From the NCBI RefSeq assembly GCF_004345365.1, contig NZ_SLVF01000018.1:101830-165829 (forward strand): 64,000 bases of DNA. Direction: 5' to 3'. This document shows, one piece after another, positions 1-9,763 of the stretch (positions are counted from its first letter, which is position 1; each line of letters opens with the position of its first letter). The DNA comes from Kribbella sp. VKM Ac-2568 (GTDB lineage: Bacteria; Actinomycetota; Actinomycetes; Propionibacteriales; Kribbellaceae). The notes under the pieces were generated by a model. That model saw only the letters and a list, made by a program, of their open reading frames with translations, was not told the DNA's origin and searched no databases. The position numbers and the translations under genes are program-made.

Positions 1-86
1 AGTTTTTCTGCTGCGCTGCATCCGCCGGCGTCGTCGCGGCGGAAGAGGCAGCAAGTGCAACCGACACGAAACGGGGTTCGTCGCGG

Positions 87-1748
87 ATGGCAGACCAGCA
101 GACGACCGGCTCCGCCGATCTCCCGGCGGCCGTCCGATGGGCCGATGATCGCCTCGGGATCGCCAAGCTCGGCAAGAAGAACCTGCGCAAGGTGTTCCCG
201 GACCACTGGTCCTTCATGCTCGGCGAGATCGCGCTCTACAGCTTCGTCATCCTGCTGCTGACCGGCGTCTTCCTGACGCTGTGGTTCAGGCCGTCGATGG
301 CCGAGGTCGAATACCAGGGCTCTTACAGCCTGCTCAAAGGGCTGCCGATGTCGGAGGCGTACGAGTCGACGCTGCGGATCTCCTTCGACATCCGCGGTGG
401 TCTGCTGATGCGGCAGATCCACCACTGGGCGGCGGTGCTGTTCGTCGCCGCGATGAGCGTGCACCTGCTCCGGATCTTCTTCACCGGCGCCTTTCGGAAG
501 CCACGTGAGCTGAACTGGCTGATCGGGATCGTGATGCTGTTCCTCGGCATCATCGAGGGCTTCATCGGCTACGGCCTGCCCGACGATCTGCTGTCCGGCA
601 CCGGGTTGCGGATCACCGAGGGGCTGGTGCTCGCGGCACCGGTCGTCGGCACCTGGATGAGTTTCTTCATCTTCGGTGGCGAGTTCCCGGGCGATGAGTT
701 CGTCAGCAGGTTCTACACCGTGCACGTGCTGCTGATCCCGGGGCTGCTGCTCGGGCTGATCACTCTCCACCTGATCCTGGTCGTCTACCACAAGCACACC
801 CAGTTCGCGGGGCCTGGCCGGACCGAGAAGAACGTGGTCGGCTTCCCGCTGATGCCGGTCTACCTGGCGAAGGCGGGCGGATTCTTCTTCGTGGTGTTCG
901 GCGTGCTCGCGGTGATGGGCGCACTGCTGCAGATCAACCCGGTCTGGCTGTACGGCCCGTACAACCCGGCCGAGGTGACCGCCGGCTCGCAGCCTGACTG
1001 GTACATGGCGTGGCTCGACGGCGCGGTGCGGTTGATGCCCGGCCTCGAGTCGTCGTTCTGGGGTGTGACGATCAGCTGGAACGTGGTGGTCCCGGCGTTG
1101 CTGATGCCGCCGCTGTTCATCGGGTTCGTCGCGCTGTATCCGTTCATCGAGCAGTGGATCACCGGTGACAAGCGCGAGCACCATCTGCTCGACCGGCCGC
1201 GCAATGTGCCTACCCGGACCGGGATCGGCGCCGGCATCAGCACCTTCTACGGGGTGCTCTGGCTGAACAGCGGCAACGACCTGGTCGCCACGCAGTTCCA
1301 CCTGTCCATCAACACGATCACGTGGGTCTGCCGGTTCGCGATCTTCTCGGCGCCGCTACTCGCCTTCTGGATCACTCGCCGGATCGCGCTGTCGTTGCAG
1401 CGCGCCGACCGGGACCGCCTCGAGCACGGTCTGGAGACCGGCGTCGTCCTCCGGCTGCCGAGTGGGGAGTACGTCGAGAAGCACGCGCCGATCTCGAAGT
1501 ACGAGGCCTATGCGTTGACCGCCCACGAACAGCAGACGTCTGTCTCGTTGCCCGCGGCCACGGACGGCAACGGAGTACAGGCTCCTCATCGTTGGCGGCA
1601 GAAGCTGCGCGCTCGCCTGTCGTCGTTCTACTTCGCCGACAATCCGGCGCGATCACAGAACCGGCCGATGGTGACGTCAGGACGCGGCGGCTCGGTGGAC
1701 GGTCCGGCGGAGCTTGGCGCGGACAGTGGGGGCGAGAGGGAGGCCTGA
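87..1748 (+). CDS. qcrB: Cytochrome bc1 complex cytochrome b subunit
   Basis: Membrane-embedded quinol-oxidising subunit of the actinobacterial bc1-aa3 respiratory supercomplex. The 553-residue length fits actinobacterial QcrB. Heme-ligand histidine pairs are visible: H112/H113 in RQIHHWAA and H126 in MSVHLLR on one helix, H213 and H228 on the paired helix. QPDWYMAW is the actinobacterial form of the PEWY quinol-site motif. Around nine hydrophobic helices are followed by a soluble tail of about 120 residues, a known actinobacterial extension. The usual partners qcrC and qcrA are not visible; only 86 bases precede the gene and I recognise nothing in them. The ATG at 87 is the first start in frame with the conserved N-terminus. 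The last 72 bases overlap the antiparallel MOSC gene. Function is certain; whether it is the main or a second copy is unknown. Confidence 0.95.
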   Translation: MADQQTTGSADLPAAVRWADDRLGIAKLGKKNLRKVFPDHWSFMLGEIALYSFVILLLTGVFLTLWFRPSMAEVEYQGSYSLLKGLPMSEAYESTLRISFDIRGGLLMRQIHHWAAVLFVAAMSVHLLRIFFTGAFRKPRELNWLIGIVMLFLGIIEGFIGYGLPDDLLSGTGLRITEGLVLAAPVVGTWMSFFIFGGEFPGDEFVSRFYTVHVLLIPGLLLGLITLHLILVVYHKHTQFAGPGRTEKNVVGFPLMPVYLAKAGGFFFVVFGVLAVMGALLQINPVWLYGPYNPAEVTAGSQPDWYMAWLDGAVRLMPGLESSFWGVTISWNVVVPALLMPPLFIGFVALYPFIEQWITGDKREHHLLDRPRNVPTRTGIGAGISTFYGVLWLNSGNDLVATQFHLSINTITWVCRFAIFSAPLLAFWITRRIALSLQRADRDRLEHGLETGVVLRLPSGEYVEKHAPISKYEAYALTAHEQQTSVSLPAATDGNGVQAPHRWRQKLRARLSSFYFADNPARSQNRPMVTSGRGGSVDGPAELGADSGGEREA

Positions 1749-2303
1749 GTCGAGGAGTCTCTGGGCGCGGGCAGGTGGCGCGCCGACGGCGAGGTCGGTG
1801 ATGGTGAGGCCGTGGTCGGGGCGGAAGACGATCTCGATCTCGTCGCCGGCTCTGAGCTCGCCGGGCTCGAGAACCTTGAGCATCGCGCCGACTCTTCCGG
1901 TGCTCGCGAACCGGCGATGGAAACGCTCAATCCCCAAGCGGAGCGAGAGATTCTCGCACGGTGTCCGCGGCAAGCGGACCTCCAGCACCACGTCCCGGAT
2001 CCGCCAACGCTCCCCGATCTGCGCGTCGCCGACCGGAAGCCCCACTGTCCTGAGGTTCTCGCCGAAGAGGCCGGCCGGCGTCTCCCGCCCGAGCTGCTCG
2101 GCCCACCAGACGGCATCCTCACTCGCGTAGGCATAGACCGCCCGGTCCCGCCCTCCGTGTCCGCCGGTCAGCTGTTGGTCTCCCGCGAGCCCCAACTCGC
2201 CGACCTGCACCAGCCCCTCGACCGGCCGCTTGTCGATTGCCGTCCGCCCCCACCGCCCGTCCCGCACCTGCCTCACCACGTTCACCGCTTCGACGCTGGC
2301 CAT
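1677..2303 (-). CDS. MOSC domain-containing protein (YiiM-like)
   Basis: MOSC domains bind molybdenum-cofactor sulfur species or take part in detoxifying N-hydroxylated bases (family knowledge). The 208-residue protein has the family hallmarks: an N-terminal KRPVEG segment, the GDQQ..GGHGGRDRAVYAY block, GLFGENL, and the conserved cysteine in RTPCENLS near residue 115. No extra domain is present, as in YiiM-type stand-alone proteins. It is transcribed toward qcrB, and the two coding ends overlap by 72 bases tail to tail. No operon partner is visible. The substrate cannot be predicted. Confidence 0.88.
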   Translation of the reverse strand: MASVEAVNVVRQVRDGRWGRTAIDKRPVEGLVQVGELGLAGDQQLTGGHGGRDRAVYAYASEDAVWWAEQLGRETPAGLFGENLRTVGLPVGDAQIGERWRIRDVVLEVRLPRTPCENLSLRLGIERFHRRFASTGRVGAMLKVLEPGELRAGDEIEIVFRPDHGLTITDLAVGAPPARAQRLLDSGLPLAPTVRAKLRRTVHRAAAS

Positions 2304-2461
2304 ACGTCCAGTGAGGCACGGCCAGGACGGGTCTCACTTGATCGTTTCGCTCAGATTCCGTGCACCGGTGACACCCGCGCTACGCCGTACGTCGCACAGA
2401 GACGGAAAGGACACGCTTCGTCCCGGTGGGGGCGAAGCGCGTCCCTGAAGGTTGGGAGGGG

Positions 2462-3883
<1,422 letters not shown>

Positions 3884-3940
3884 GGGGCGGGTGTCCTTTA
3901 CCTTCCGGGGGCGGGAACTGCGAAGGTGAAGATAAGAAAA

Positions 3941-3969
3941 GAGTTGACTGAATGCAGCGCATTCAACTC
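3941..3969. promoter_or_regulatory. Inverted repeat upstream of the chitinase gene
   Basis: Outer arms GAGTTGA (3941-3947) and TCAACTC (3963-3969) are perfectly complementary, and inner arms GAATGC (3950-3955) and GCATTC (3959-3964) form a second dyad. It lies between the chitinase start (3883) and the divergent gene at 4114, so it is a plausible operator for either. It does not resemble the DasR dre site known from streptomycete chitinase promoters. The function is inferred from position and symmetry only. Confidence 0.4.
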
Positions 3970-4113
3970 GGATCTCTCAGCGTCGTCAAGAGGTCACGGA
4001 GGATGAATGCCGCCGGCAGCCCGCCGAGGCAGCTACGGACCGCGCGGCGGTCCCGACCAGAGACGGGGTGAATCGGAAGCGGATCGTCCGGGATCGGCTC
4101 TACGGTGCTGTCC

Positions 4114-4917
4114 ATGACCGAGTTCAGTGAGCAGGACCTGACCGGAGCACGCTTCGAGCGGGTGAACCTCCGCGACGCCACCCTCAGCGAGGTGTCGCTC
4201 AAGGGCGCCGGCCTGCGCGACGTCGACTTCAGCGAGGCGCAGATCCGCGCCGCCTGGTTCTACCGGACCCGTCTGCGGGGTGTCGAACTGCGCGAGGTCC
4301 AGATCAGCGGTGAGCTCCAGAACGTCGTCGTGAACGGCGTGGACATCGCGCCACTCGTCGAGGCCGAACTGAATCGCCGTACCCCCGACCGGGCGAAGAT
4401 GCGCCCGGACCATCCCGAGGGATTCCGTCAGGCGTGGACGATCCTGGAGCGGCGGTGGGAGGGGACTGTCGCGCGGGCGAGAACCTTCCCGGAAGCCGAC
4501 CTCCACCGCAGCGTCGACGACGAGTGGTCCTTCATCCAGACCCTGCGGCACCTCAACTTCGCCAGCGCCGCCTGGGTCGGCCGGATGATCCTCGGCAACC
4601 CCTACCCCTGGCACCCGCTGGACCTCCCCTGGGACGAGGCGCCCAAGTGGGACGACATCCCGTGCGACCGCGAAGCACGACCCACACTCGACGAGGTGCT
4701 GGTGATCCGCCGCGAACGCCAGACGATGGTTCGCGACGTCCTTACCTCACTGACCGACGAGCAACTCGCCTCGAACGTCACCCAGACCGAACCCGGCTGG
4801 CCCCAGCTCGAGAACTGCCCCCTCAAGGAATGCCTCCGCACAGTCCTCAACGAGGAATGGGAACACCGCCTCTACGCCGAACGCGACCTGACCGCCATAC
4901 AACAAGGGACCACCTGA
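4114..4917 (+). CDS. Pentapeptide-repeat / DinB_2 fusion protein
   Basis: Residues about 5-65 contain tandem A(D/N)Lxx-type pentapeptide repeats (LTGARF, VNLRDA, VSLKGA, VDFSEA). Residues about 90-265 form a four-helix DinB_2 domain, with the typical DEWSFIQTLRHL segment and the NEEWEHRLYAERDL segment that can hold metal-binding histidines. DinB_2 proteins include thiol-dependent metalloenzymes, but the substrate is unknown. ATG 4114 is preferred over GTG 4105 because homologous N-termini begin MTEF/MSAE-like; this is a judgement. A paralogue with the same fusion lies at 14116-14871. Confidence is high in domains and low in function. Confidence 0.85.
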   Translation: MTEFSEQDLTGARFERVNLRDATLSEVSLKGAGLRDVDFSEAQIRAAWFYRTRLRGVELREVQISGELQNVVVNGVDIAPLVEAELNRRTPDRAKMRPDHPEGFRQAWTILERRWEGTVARARTFPEADLHRSVDDEWSFIQTLRHLNFASAAWVGRMILGNPYPWHPLDLPWDEAPKWDDIPCDREARPTLDEVLVIRRERQTMVRDVLTSLTDEQLASNVTQTEPGWPQLENCPLKECLRTVLNEEWEHRLYAERDLTAIQQGTT

Positions 4918-5241
4918 CCACCGCCTACTCCGCACTCACTGGCTGTTGCTGCTCATAGCCCTTGCTGTGCTGGGATTGCGCCAAATCAGAGCCAGCGACT
5001 ACTGGCACCGATGGGCATCAGTTCGCGCCGGACAAGCTGAAGCACTTATCCGCCACAGCGATTGAAGGTTACGTGTCAGCGACACGCGGACAGTTCTCCG
5101 CATCGTCCCGATAACTGCCGCCTCAGGTTCGGGGTCGGTGTGCGTCAAGGGTCGAGCTTGACGCCCACAGCAGTGATCTGGTCGGCGGATCACCGGATGC
5201 GGGTGAGCCTGCGATGGATCATCGCAGTCTAATTTGGCGGC
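4918..5241. other. Gene-free interval
   Basis: No convincing gene. A reading frame at about 4920-5066 on the plus strand encodes a leucine-rich membrane-helix-like stretch (LLLLIALAVLGL) but has no ATG or GTG start; it may be a remnant. The rest is unassigned leader DNA before the gene at 5242. Confidence 0.4.
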
Positions 5242-6057
5242 ATGGAGAGGGTGTTCGAGAGAACCTGCCAATTCCGAGGTCTCGACTTCGATGTCGCGGC
5301 CTCGGCTGGCTGGTACTCGGCGACGGCAGGGCTGCTGGCCGGGTTTGCGTTCGTGGCCGTCTTGCTTCCTTTGGATCATCCGGAGCGGGATGACCACGAT
5401 CCGGCGACCGCTGAGGCCGCAGCTGTGTTCGTTTCCGCGTTCTTCTCACTGATCATCCTCTCCATCTCTTACGCCGTGCTCGCCGGCCGCATCGGAGTGG
5501 GCGAAATACAAGGCGTGGCTGCGCACGAGCAGATGCTGGCCGGCTCTACCTTCGGTTTGGCGGTCCTGCTTCTGATCTTCGGGCTCCACATGGTGTTCGG
5601 CCACGATGGCGCCAGCCGGCACGTGTTCCGGTCAGCTGATCGGGTGGTCATGAACGCCACCGCATTCCTCGGTCCGATCGTGGTGCTGACCCAGTTGTTC
5701 AGCAACTCCCTGGATTTGCTCCGGTATCGCGCCCTAAGTGGCGGTGAGAAGCCGTCGAGGTGTATGGCCGGAGTTCCCCTCGGCGTGTGGCTGAACCTTG
5801 GCATCACTATCACGGCGATCGTCATCATCAGCTTTTTCGCCGTGTTCCGCGACCGGATACCGCGACGGGAAGGCTCGGCACGATTCATCGCCGGGATCGT
5901 CCTGGTCGCGACCGTGGTCGTGGTGATCTGGTCCGCCGTTGTCCTGCCGCTGCTTCCCGCACGTAGCGTGACGTCCGCAGCATTCGAGACGGGCGCGCTG
6001 GCCGTGGCCTCCGCACTTGTGGTGGCCTTCGCCGGCTCCGCCTGGGCCAGTCGTTGA
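5242..6057 (+). CDS. Multi-pass membrane protein of unknown function
   Basis: A 271-residue protein with about seven to eight predicted hydrophobic segments (about 24-45, 60-82, 100-120, 135-155, 183-203, 215-238, 247-268). No catalytic or transport motif is recognised. The N-terminus FRGLDFDVAASAGWYSA is short and cytoplasm-like before the first helix. The gene stands alone and is convergent with another unknown membrane gene. Codon use is ordinary high-GC, so it is probably real. Confidence 0.7.
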   Translation: MERVFERTCQFRGLDFDVAASAGWYSATAGLLAGFAFVAVLLPLDHPERDDHDPATAEAAAVFVSAFFSLIILSISYAVLAGRIGVGEIQGVAAHEQMLAGSTFGLAVLLLIFGLHMVFGHDGASRHVFRSADRVVMNATAFLGPIVVLTQLFSNSLDLLRYRALSGGEKPSRCMAGVPLGVWLNLGITITAIVIISFFAVFRDRIPRREGSARFIAGIVLVATVVVVIWSAVVLPLLPARSVTSAAFETGALAVASALVVAFAGSAWASR

Positions 6058-6142
6058 GCGGACCCAAGCACGACAGTTCACGGAGACTGCTCCGGCGTTG
6101 GCACCGCGACCAGCCCCCAGCCTCACGGCGCCCGGCCTCGCT

Positions 6143-6826
6143 TCACCCGCGTGTGGGCATCCTCGTGGACGCGGACATCGGATGCGGTTGGCGCTTCTCG
6201 ATAGCGACGACCTGGTGGGCGGCCAGCGCCCAGCCCCACATGAGCGGCAGCAGCGCGTTGCCCATTGACGTCACGTCCGTGATCGCGAAGAAGAACGGCA
6301 GGAACACGATCAGCAGCCAGGCCGACGTTCGCGGCCGAAATCCGCTGCGGACCAGCATGATTCCCAGTACGGCGCCGCCGAGCGCGATGAGCGCGAAGGC
6401 CACCAGTCCGGCCCCGAAGAACTGGTCGGTCCAAGGCGTGTAGTAGTCGCCGGCCACCGAAAGCGTCAGGATGGCGTAGGCCGCGAGTTGGACCCGCCAG
6501 GCCCACTTCTCGGCGCCTTTTGGCTGGCGGCGCCGGTAGACCAGGTAGGCCGCGGCGGCGAACGCGAGGCAGACCGGCAGCCAGATCTTGCCGTAGGTCC
6601 AGTAGACGAAGTACGGGTCTGACCAGTCGAGCAGTGGCCGCATCGCGTCCATCGCGGGCACGGCCCAGGCACGGGTGAGCGGATACGCGAGGTCGTCGGG
6701 GTGGCTGTTGATCCGGGCCAGCGCGTGCAACTCGCCGGCGACCGTGCCGAAGGCCGCCATCGTCCAGGCGGCGAGGCTGATCCGGCGCGCCATGGCCGGA
6801 GTGATGTTGGTTGCTGTGCGGTGCAT
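6143..6826 (-). CDS. Hypothetical multi-pass membrane protein
   Basis: A 227-residue protein with six or so hydrophobic segments and aromatic-rich loops (DWSDPYFVYWTYGKIW). No family motif is recognised beyond a general resemblance to actinobacterial uncharacterised membrane proteins. It is divergent from the sensor kinase at 6999, separated by about 170 bases, so it is a candidate target of that two-component system (inference). The start at 6826 has a GGAGG-like ribosome site just upstream on the minus strand (6831-6836). Confidence 0.7.
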   Translation of the reverse strand: MHRTATNITPAMARRISLAAWTMAAFGTVAGELHALARINSHPDDLAYPLTRAWAVPAMDAMRPLLDWSDPYFVYWTYGKIWLPVCLAFAAAAYLVYRRRQPKGAEKWAWRVQLAAYAILTLSVAGDYYTPWTDQFFGAGLVAFALIALGGAVLGIMLVRSGFRPRTSAWLLIVFLPFFFAITDVTSMGNALLPLMWGWALAAHQVVAIEKRQPHPMSASTRMPTRG

Positions 6827-6998
6827 GTTCGTCCTCCCTCTTGTTGGCCGGTTCCCCCGACCTCACTTGCGAACGTAGGGACCAGGGACACTCGCAGTCG
6901 TCGTGCGCGCGCAGGAGTTCCGGTGGACCGGAGCAGGATCCTCGAGTCCTCCGCAAGTAGGACGTAAGGGCAGCGCCTCGGGGCGTACCGTCTCAATC

Positions 6999-8153
6999 GT
7001 GAGCCGCCGAAATTGGGCCTTCGACATCGCTGTGGCGATGGTGGTCTGTGTGCTCGGGCAGCTTGAGGCGTGGTGGGGCATCGGGGCCACGCACCGGCAG
7101 GGGCCGCTCTGGGCCCAGTCCCTCCTGTATGCAGTGACGGCGCTCCTTCTCGTGGGGCGCCGGGTGCACCCTCTTGCCGTCCTCGTGGCAATAGTGGCGG
7201 TGTACATCGCGGAGTTCGCCGTGTACGGCTCGCCCGAGGGCTACGGCGTTGCGCTCGCCCCGCTGATCGCGATCTACAGTGTCGGGCGATACGTCGAGCC
7301 GGCGCGGGCTGCGCTCGGGCTCGTGCTGGGCGTCGTCCTGTGGGCCGGCTGGGCAGGCTTCGACCCCATGAACCACGACCTCTCCGACCGCCTCGACGCA
7401 ATCGTCTGGCTCGCGCCGTGGGTCATCGGCTGGCTGGTCGGGGCGCTTGTGCGGACGACAATGCTCTACCGCGAGCAGCGGCGGGTGACTCGCGAGCACT
7501 TCACGTCCCGGGCCGTGGTCGAGGAACGCAACCGGATCGCGCGCGAACTGCACGATGTCATCGGCCACAGCGTCACCGTCATGACCGTTCAGGCCTCGGC
7601 GGTGCGGCGCCGGCTGACCGACCAGCAGGTGGCCGAGCGCGAGGCGCTGGAAACCGTTGAGGCCGTTGGACGAGAAGCACTCGCGGAGATGCGACGGATG
7701 GTGGGTGTGCTACGTCAGCAGAGCGACGCCTCGGCAGCCGAGGAGCGCGAGCCGCCACCCGGACTGGACCAGCTCGACCGGCTGGTCGGCAAGTTCCGCG
7801 CCGCCGGTCTGCCGGTCGAGCTCACGGTGACCGGAAGGGCTCGCAGCCTCGCACCGGGTCTGGACCTCACGGCGTACCGGCTCGTTCAGGAGGGCCTCAC
7901 CAACACGTTCCGCCATGCACGGAGCCCGCGCCGAGCGGAGGTGGTGATCGACTACGGCTCGGACCGGCTCCAGCTGGCGGTACGGGACGACGGCCAGACC
8001 CCAAGGCCAGGTCAGGCCCAGCTGATCAATCCCCGCAACGGCCTCCTCGGCATGCGCGAGCGGGTCGCGGTCTACGGCGGCTCCCTCGCGACGCGGACGC
8101 GGCCGGAGGGTGGCTTCGAGTTGGTGGCCTCGTTGCCGTTGGAGCCGACATGA
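6999..8153 (+). CDS. NarL-type sensor histidine kinase
   Basis: Membrane sensor kinase of the HisKA_3/HATPase_c class. The N-terminal 140 residues contain four to five hydrophobic helices with almost no extracellular domain, the layout of intramembrane-sensing kinases that respond to envelope stress or drugs. The phosphoacceptor is in RIARELHDVIGHS, His185 counted from GTG 6999. The ATP-binding domain shows the QEGLTNTFRHA N-box and DDG and GLLGMRER G-boxes. The frame opens at 6903, but GTG 6999 places the first helix right after a short basic N-terminus and is preferred. Its stop overlaps the response-regulator start by four bases (ATGA), so the two are co-translated. Confidence 0.93.
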   Translation: MSRRNWAFDIAVAMVVCVLGQLEAWWGIGATHRQGPLWAQSLLYAVTALLLVGRRVHPLAVLVAIVAVYIAEFAVYGSPEGYGVALAPLIAIYSVGRYVEPARAALGLVLGVVLWAGWAGFDPMNHDLSDRLDAIVWLAPWVIGWLVGALVRTTMLYREQRRVTREHFTSRAVVEERNRIARELHDVIGHSVTVMTVQASAVRRRLTDQQVAEREALETVEAVGREALAEMRRMVGVLRQQSDASAAEEREPPPGLDQLDRLVGKFRAAGLPVELTVTGRARSLAPGLDLTAYRLVQEGLTNTFRHARSPRRAEVVIDYGSDRLQLAVRDDGQTPRPGQAQLINPRNGLLGMRERVAVYGGSLATRTRPEGGFELVASLPLEPT

Positions 8154-8869
8154 GCCAGCCAGCGCCTCCCGCAGCAGGATCCAAGCCCGCCAGCCCCATC
8201 GGCGTACTCATCGTCGACGACCAGGCGCTGGTGCGGGCCGGATTCCGAATGATCCTCGAGATCGAGCCGGACATCACCGTTGCAGGCGAGGCCGCGAATG
8301 GCGTTCAGGCGCTGGAACTGGCCGCGCAGCTGCGACCCGACATCGTGCTGATGGACGTACGAATGCCCGGCATGGACGGCATCGAGGCCACGCGCCGGCT
8401 ACGGGCCGACCGCGCCGCTCACTCGCGGGTCGTCATGCTGACCACGTTCGACATGGACGAATACGTCTTCGAGGCCCTGCGGGCCGGCGCGAGCGGATTC
8501 CTGCTGAAAGACGTGCAGCCCGAACTGCTGGTCACGGGAATACGTGCCGTGCACTCGGGTGAATCCCTGCTCGCACCGACCGTGACCCGCCGGCTGATCG
8601 AGTCATTCCTCCAGACACCGAGATTGGTCGACACGGCGGCCGGCGCTCGGCTCGACGCGCTCACCGCACGTGAGCATGAGACGCTGCGACTCCTAGCGCG
8701 CGGGCTGACGAACTCCGAGATCGCAACCAAGCTCTACGTCTCGGAGACGACGGTCAAGACACACGTCGGACGCGTACTGATGAAGCTCGGCCTGCGCGAC
8801 CGAGTACAAGCCGTCATCTACGCTTACGAGACGGGACTCATCAGCCGCAGCAGCCGACCCAACCCGTGA
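8150..8869 (+). CDS. LuxR/NarL-family response regulator
   Basis: Partner of the upstream kinase. The receiver domain (about residues 18-135) has the VDDQ acidic pair, phosphoacceptor D69 in VLMDVRM and the conserved lysine K120 in LLKDV. The C-terminal LuxR helix-turn-helix (about 172-230) shows LTAREHETLRLLARG and SETTVKTHVGRV. Phosphorylation is expected to drive dimerisation and promoter binding. Likely targets include the divergent membrane gene at 6143-6826, though no binding site was identified. Confidence 0.94.
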   Translation: MSQPAPPAAGSKPASPIGVLIVDDQALVRAGFRMILEIEPDITVAGEAANGVQALELAAQLRPDIVLMDVRMPGMDGIEATRRLRADRAAHSRVVMLTTFDMDEYVFEALRAGASGFLLKDVQPELLVTGIRAVHSGESLLAPTVTRRLIESFLQTPRLVDTAAGARLDALTAREHETLRLLARGLTNSEIATKLYVSETTVKTHVGRVLMKLGLRDRVQAVIYAYETGLISRSSRPNP

Positions 8870-9067
8870 CAGACGGCTGTCGCGATGCGCCCTGTTCGGC
8901 ACCCTCCTGTCCCTCCACGAGCACCAACAGGTCCGTAGAACAGGTCAGGATCGGTCAGGCCGATCGCTTGCGCGAGCATGACGGCGCCTGCCTGGCGGAC
9001 AGGCCGTCAGCGTCCGCTCATCGCAGGGGTGACGGGGCCGTCAGTACTGCGCAGCGCGGCCGTCCGC

Positions 9068-9754
9068 TCAGGTCGAGAGCAGGCCGATCTTCCGCAGCCA
9101 CGCCTCGACGTCTCCTCGTGCGTCCTGGACTTCCTCGCCGCGCACGGCGAGGCCTTCGCCGATCGTGGATCGGGGGCATAGCCGGGTGTAGTCCTCGATA
9201 GTGCTGCCCAAGCCGCTGACGGCGTAGGTGACGAAAGGAAAGATCGTCTTGCCGCTCAGGGCGACGGTCTCGACGAAGGTGCGCATGATCATCGGCGGCC
9301 GGACGTTCCAGATTCCGCTGCCGAGCAGCACGGTGTCGTAGGTGTCGGCAGTCGGCAAGGTGCCTGCGATCGCCGGCCGCGCGTCGTTGTTCTGTTCGCG
9401 CACGTTGCGTTCGACCGTTGCCCGGTAGCTGTCTGGGTATGGGTCCGCGGCTTCGATTCGGTAGACGTCGACCTTGGCGGAGGAGGAGATCAGGTCCGCC
9501 ACTACCTGGGTGTTTCCGACCTTCAGGGTCGTCGTCTCGCCGTAGTAGTAGTTTTCTCCCGCGCGAGAGAAGTAGGCCAGTAGAACTTTCGAGCCGGGTG
9601 TGGGTGTCGGGTCCGGGGTATCGCTTGGCTTCGAGGTGGCGACATCAGGGGAACCCGGCCGCGCGGCGGGTGCGCTGCAGCCGGCGATCTGGCTGCCGAG
9701 CACTGCACCCGCTCCAAGGGCGAACGTGGTCTTCAGAACAGTGCGGCGGTTCAT
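9068..9754 (-). CDS. Exported flavodoxin-like lipoprotein
   Basis: Residues 1-26 form a twin-arginine-like, lipoprotein signal (MNRRTVLKTTF ... QIAGC lipobox, cysteine at 26). A Pro/Ser/Thr linker follows, then a flavodoxin fold with the FMN phosphate loop AYFSRAGENYYYG near residue 58. Family knowledge: such flavodoxins are usually cytosolic electron carriers, and a Tat/lipobox signal places this one outside the membrane with prefolded FMN. It lies nine bases downstream of the aldo/keto reductase, so the two are probably co-transcribed, divergent from the regulator at 10780. The redox partner is unknown. Confidence 0.85.
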   Translation of the reverse strand: MNRRTVLKTTFALGAGAVLGSQIAGCSAPAARPGSPDVATSKPSDTPDPTPTPGSKVLLAYFSRAGENYYYGETTTLKVGNTQVVADLISSSAKVDVYRIEAADPYPDSYRATVERNVREQNNDARPAIAGTLPTADTYDTVLLGSGIWNVRPPMIMRTFVETVALSGKTIFPFVTYAVSGLGSTIEDYTRLCPRSTIGEGLAVRGEEVQDARGDVEAWLRKIGLLST

Positions 9755-9763
9755 CGACTTGTC

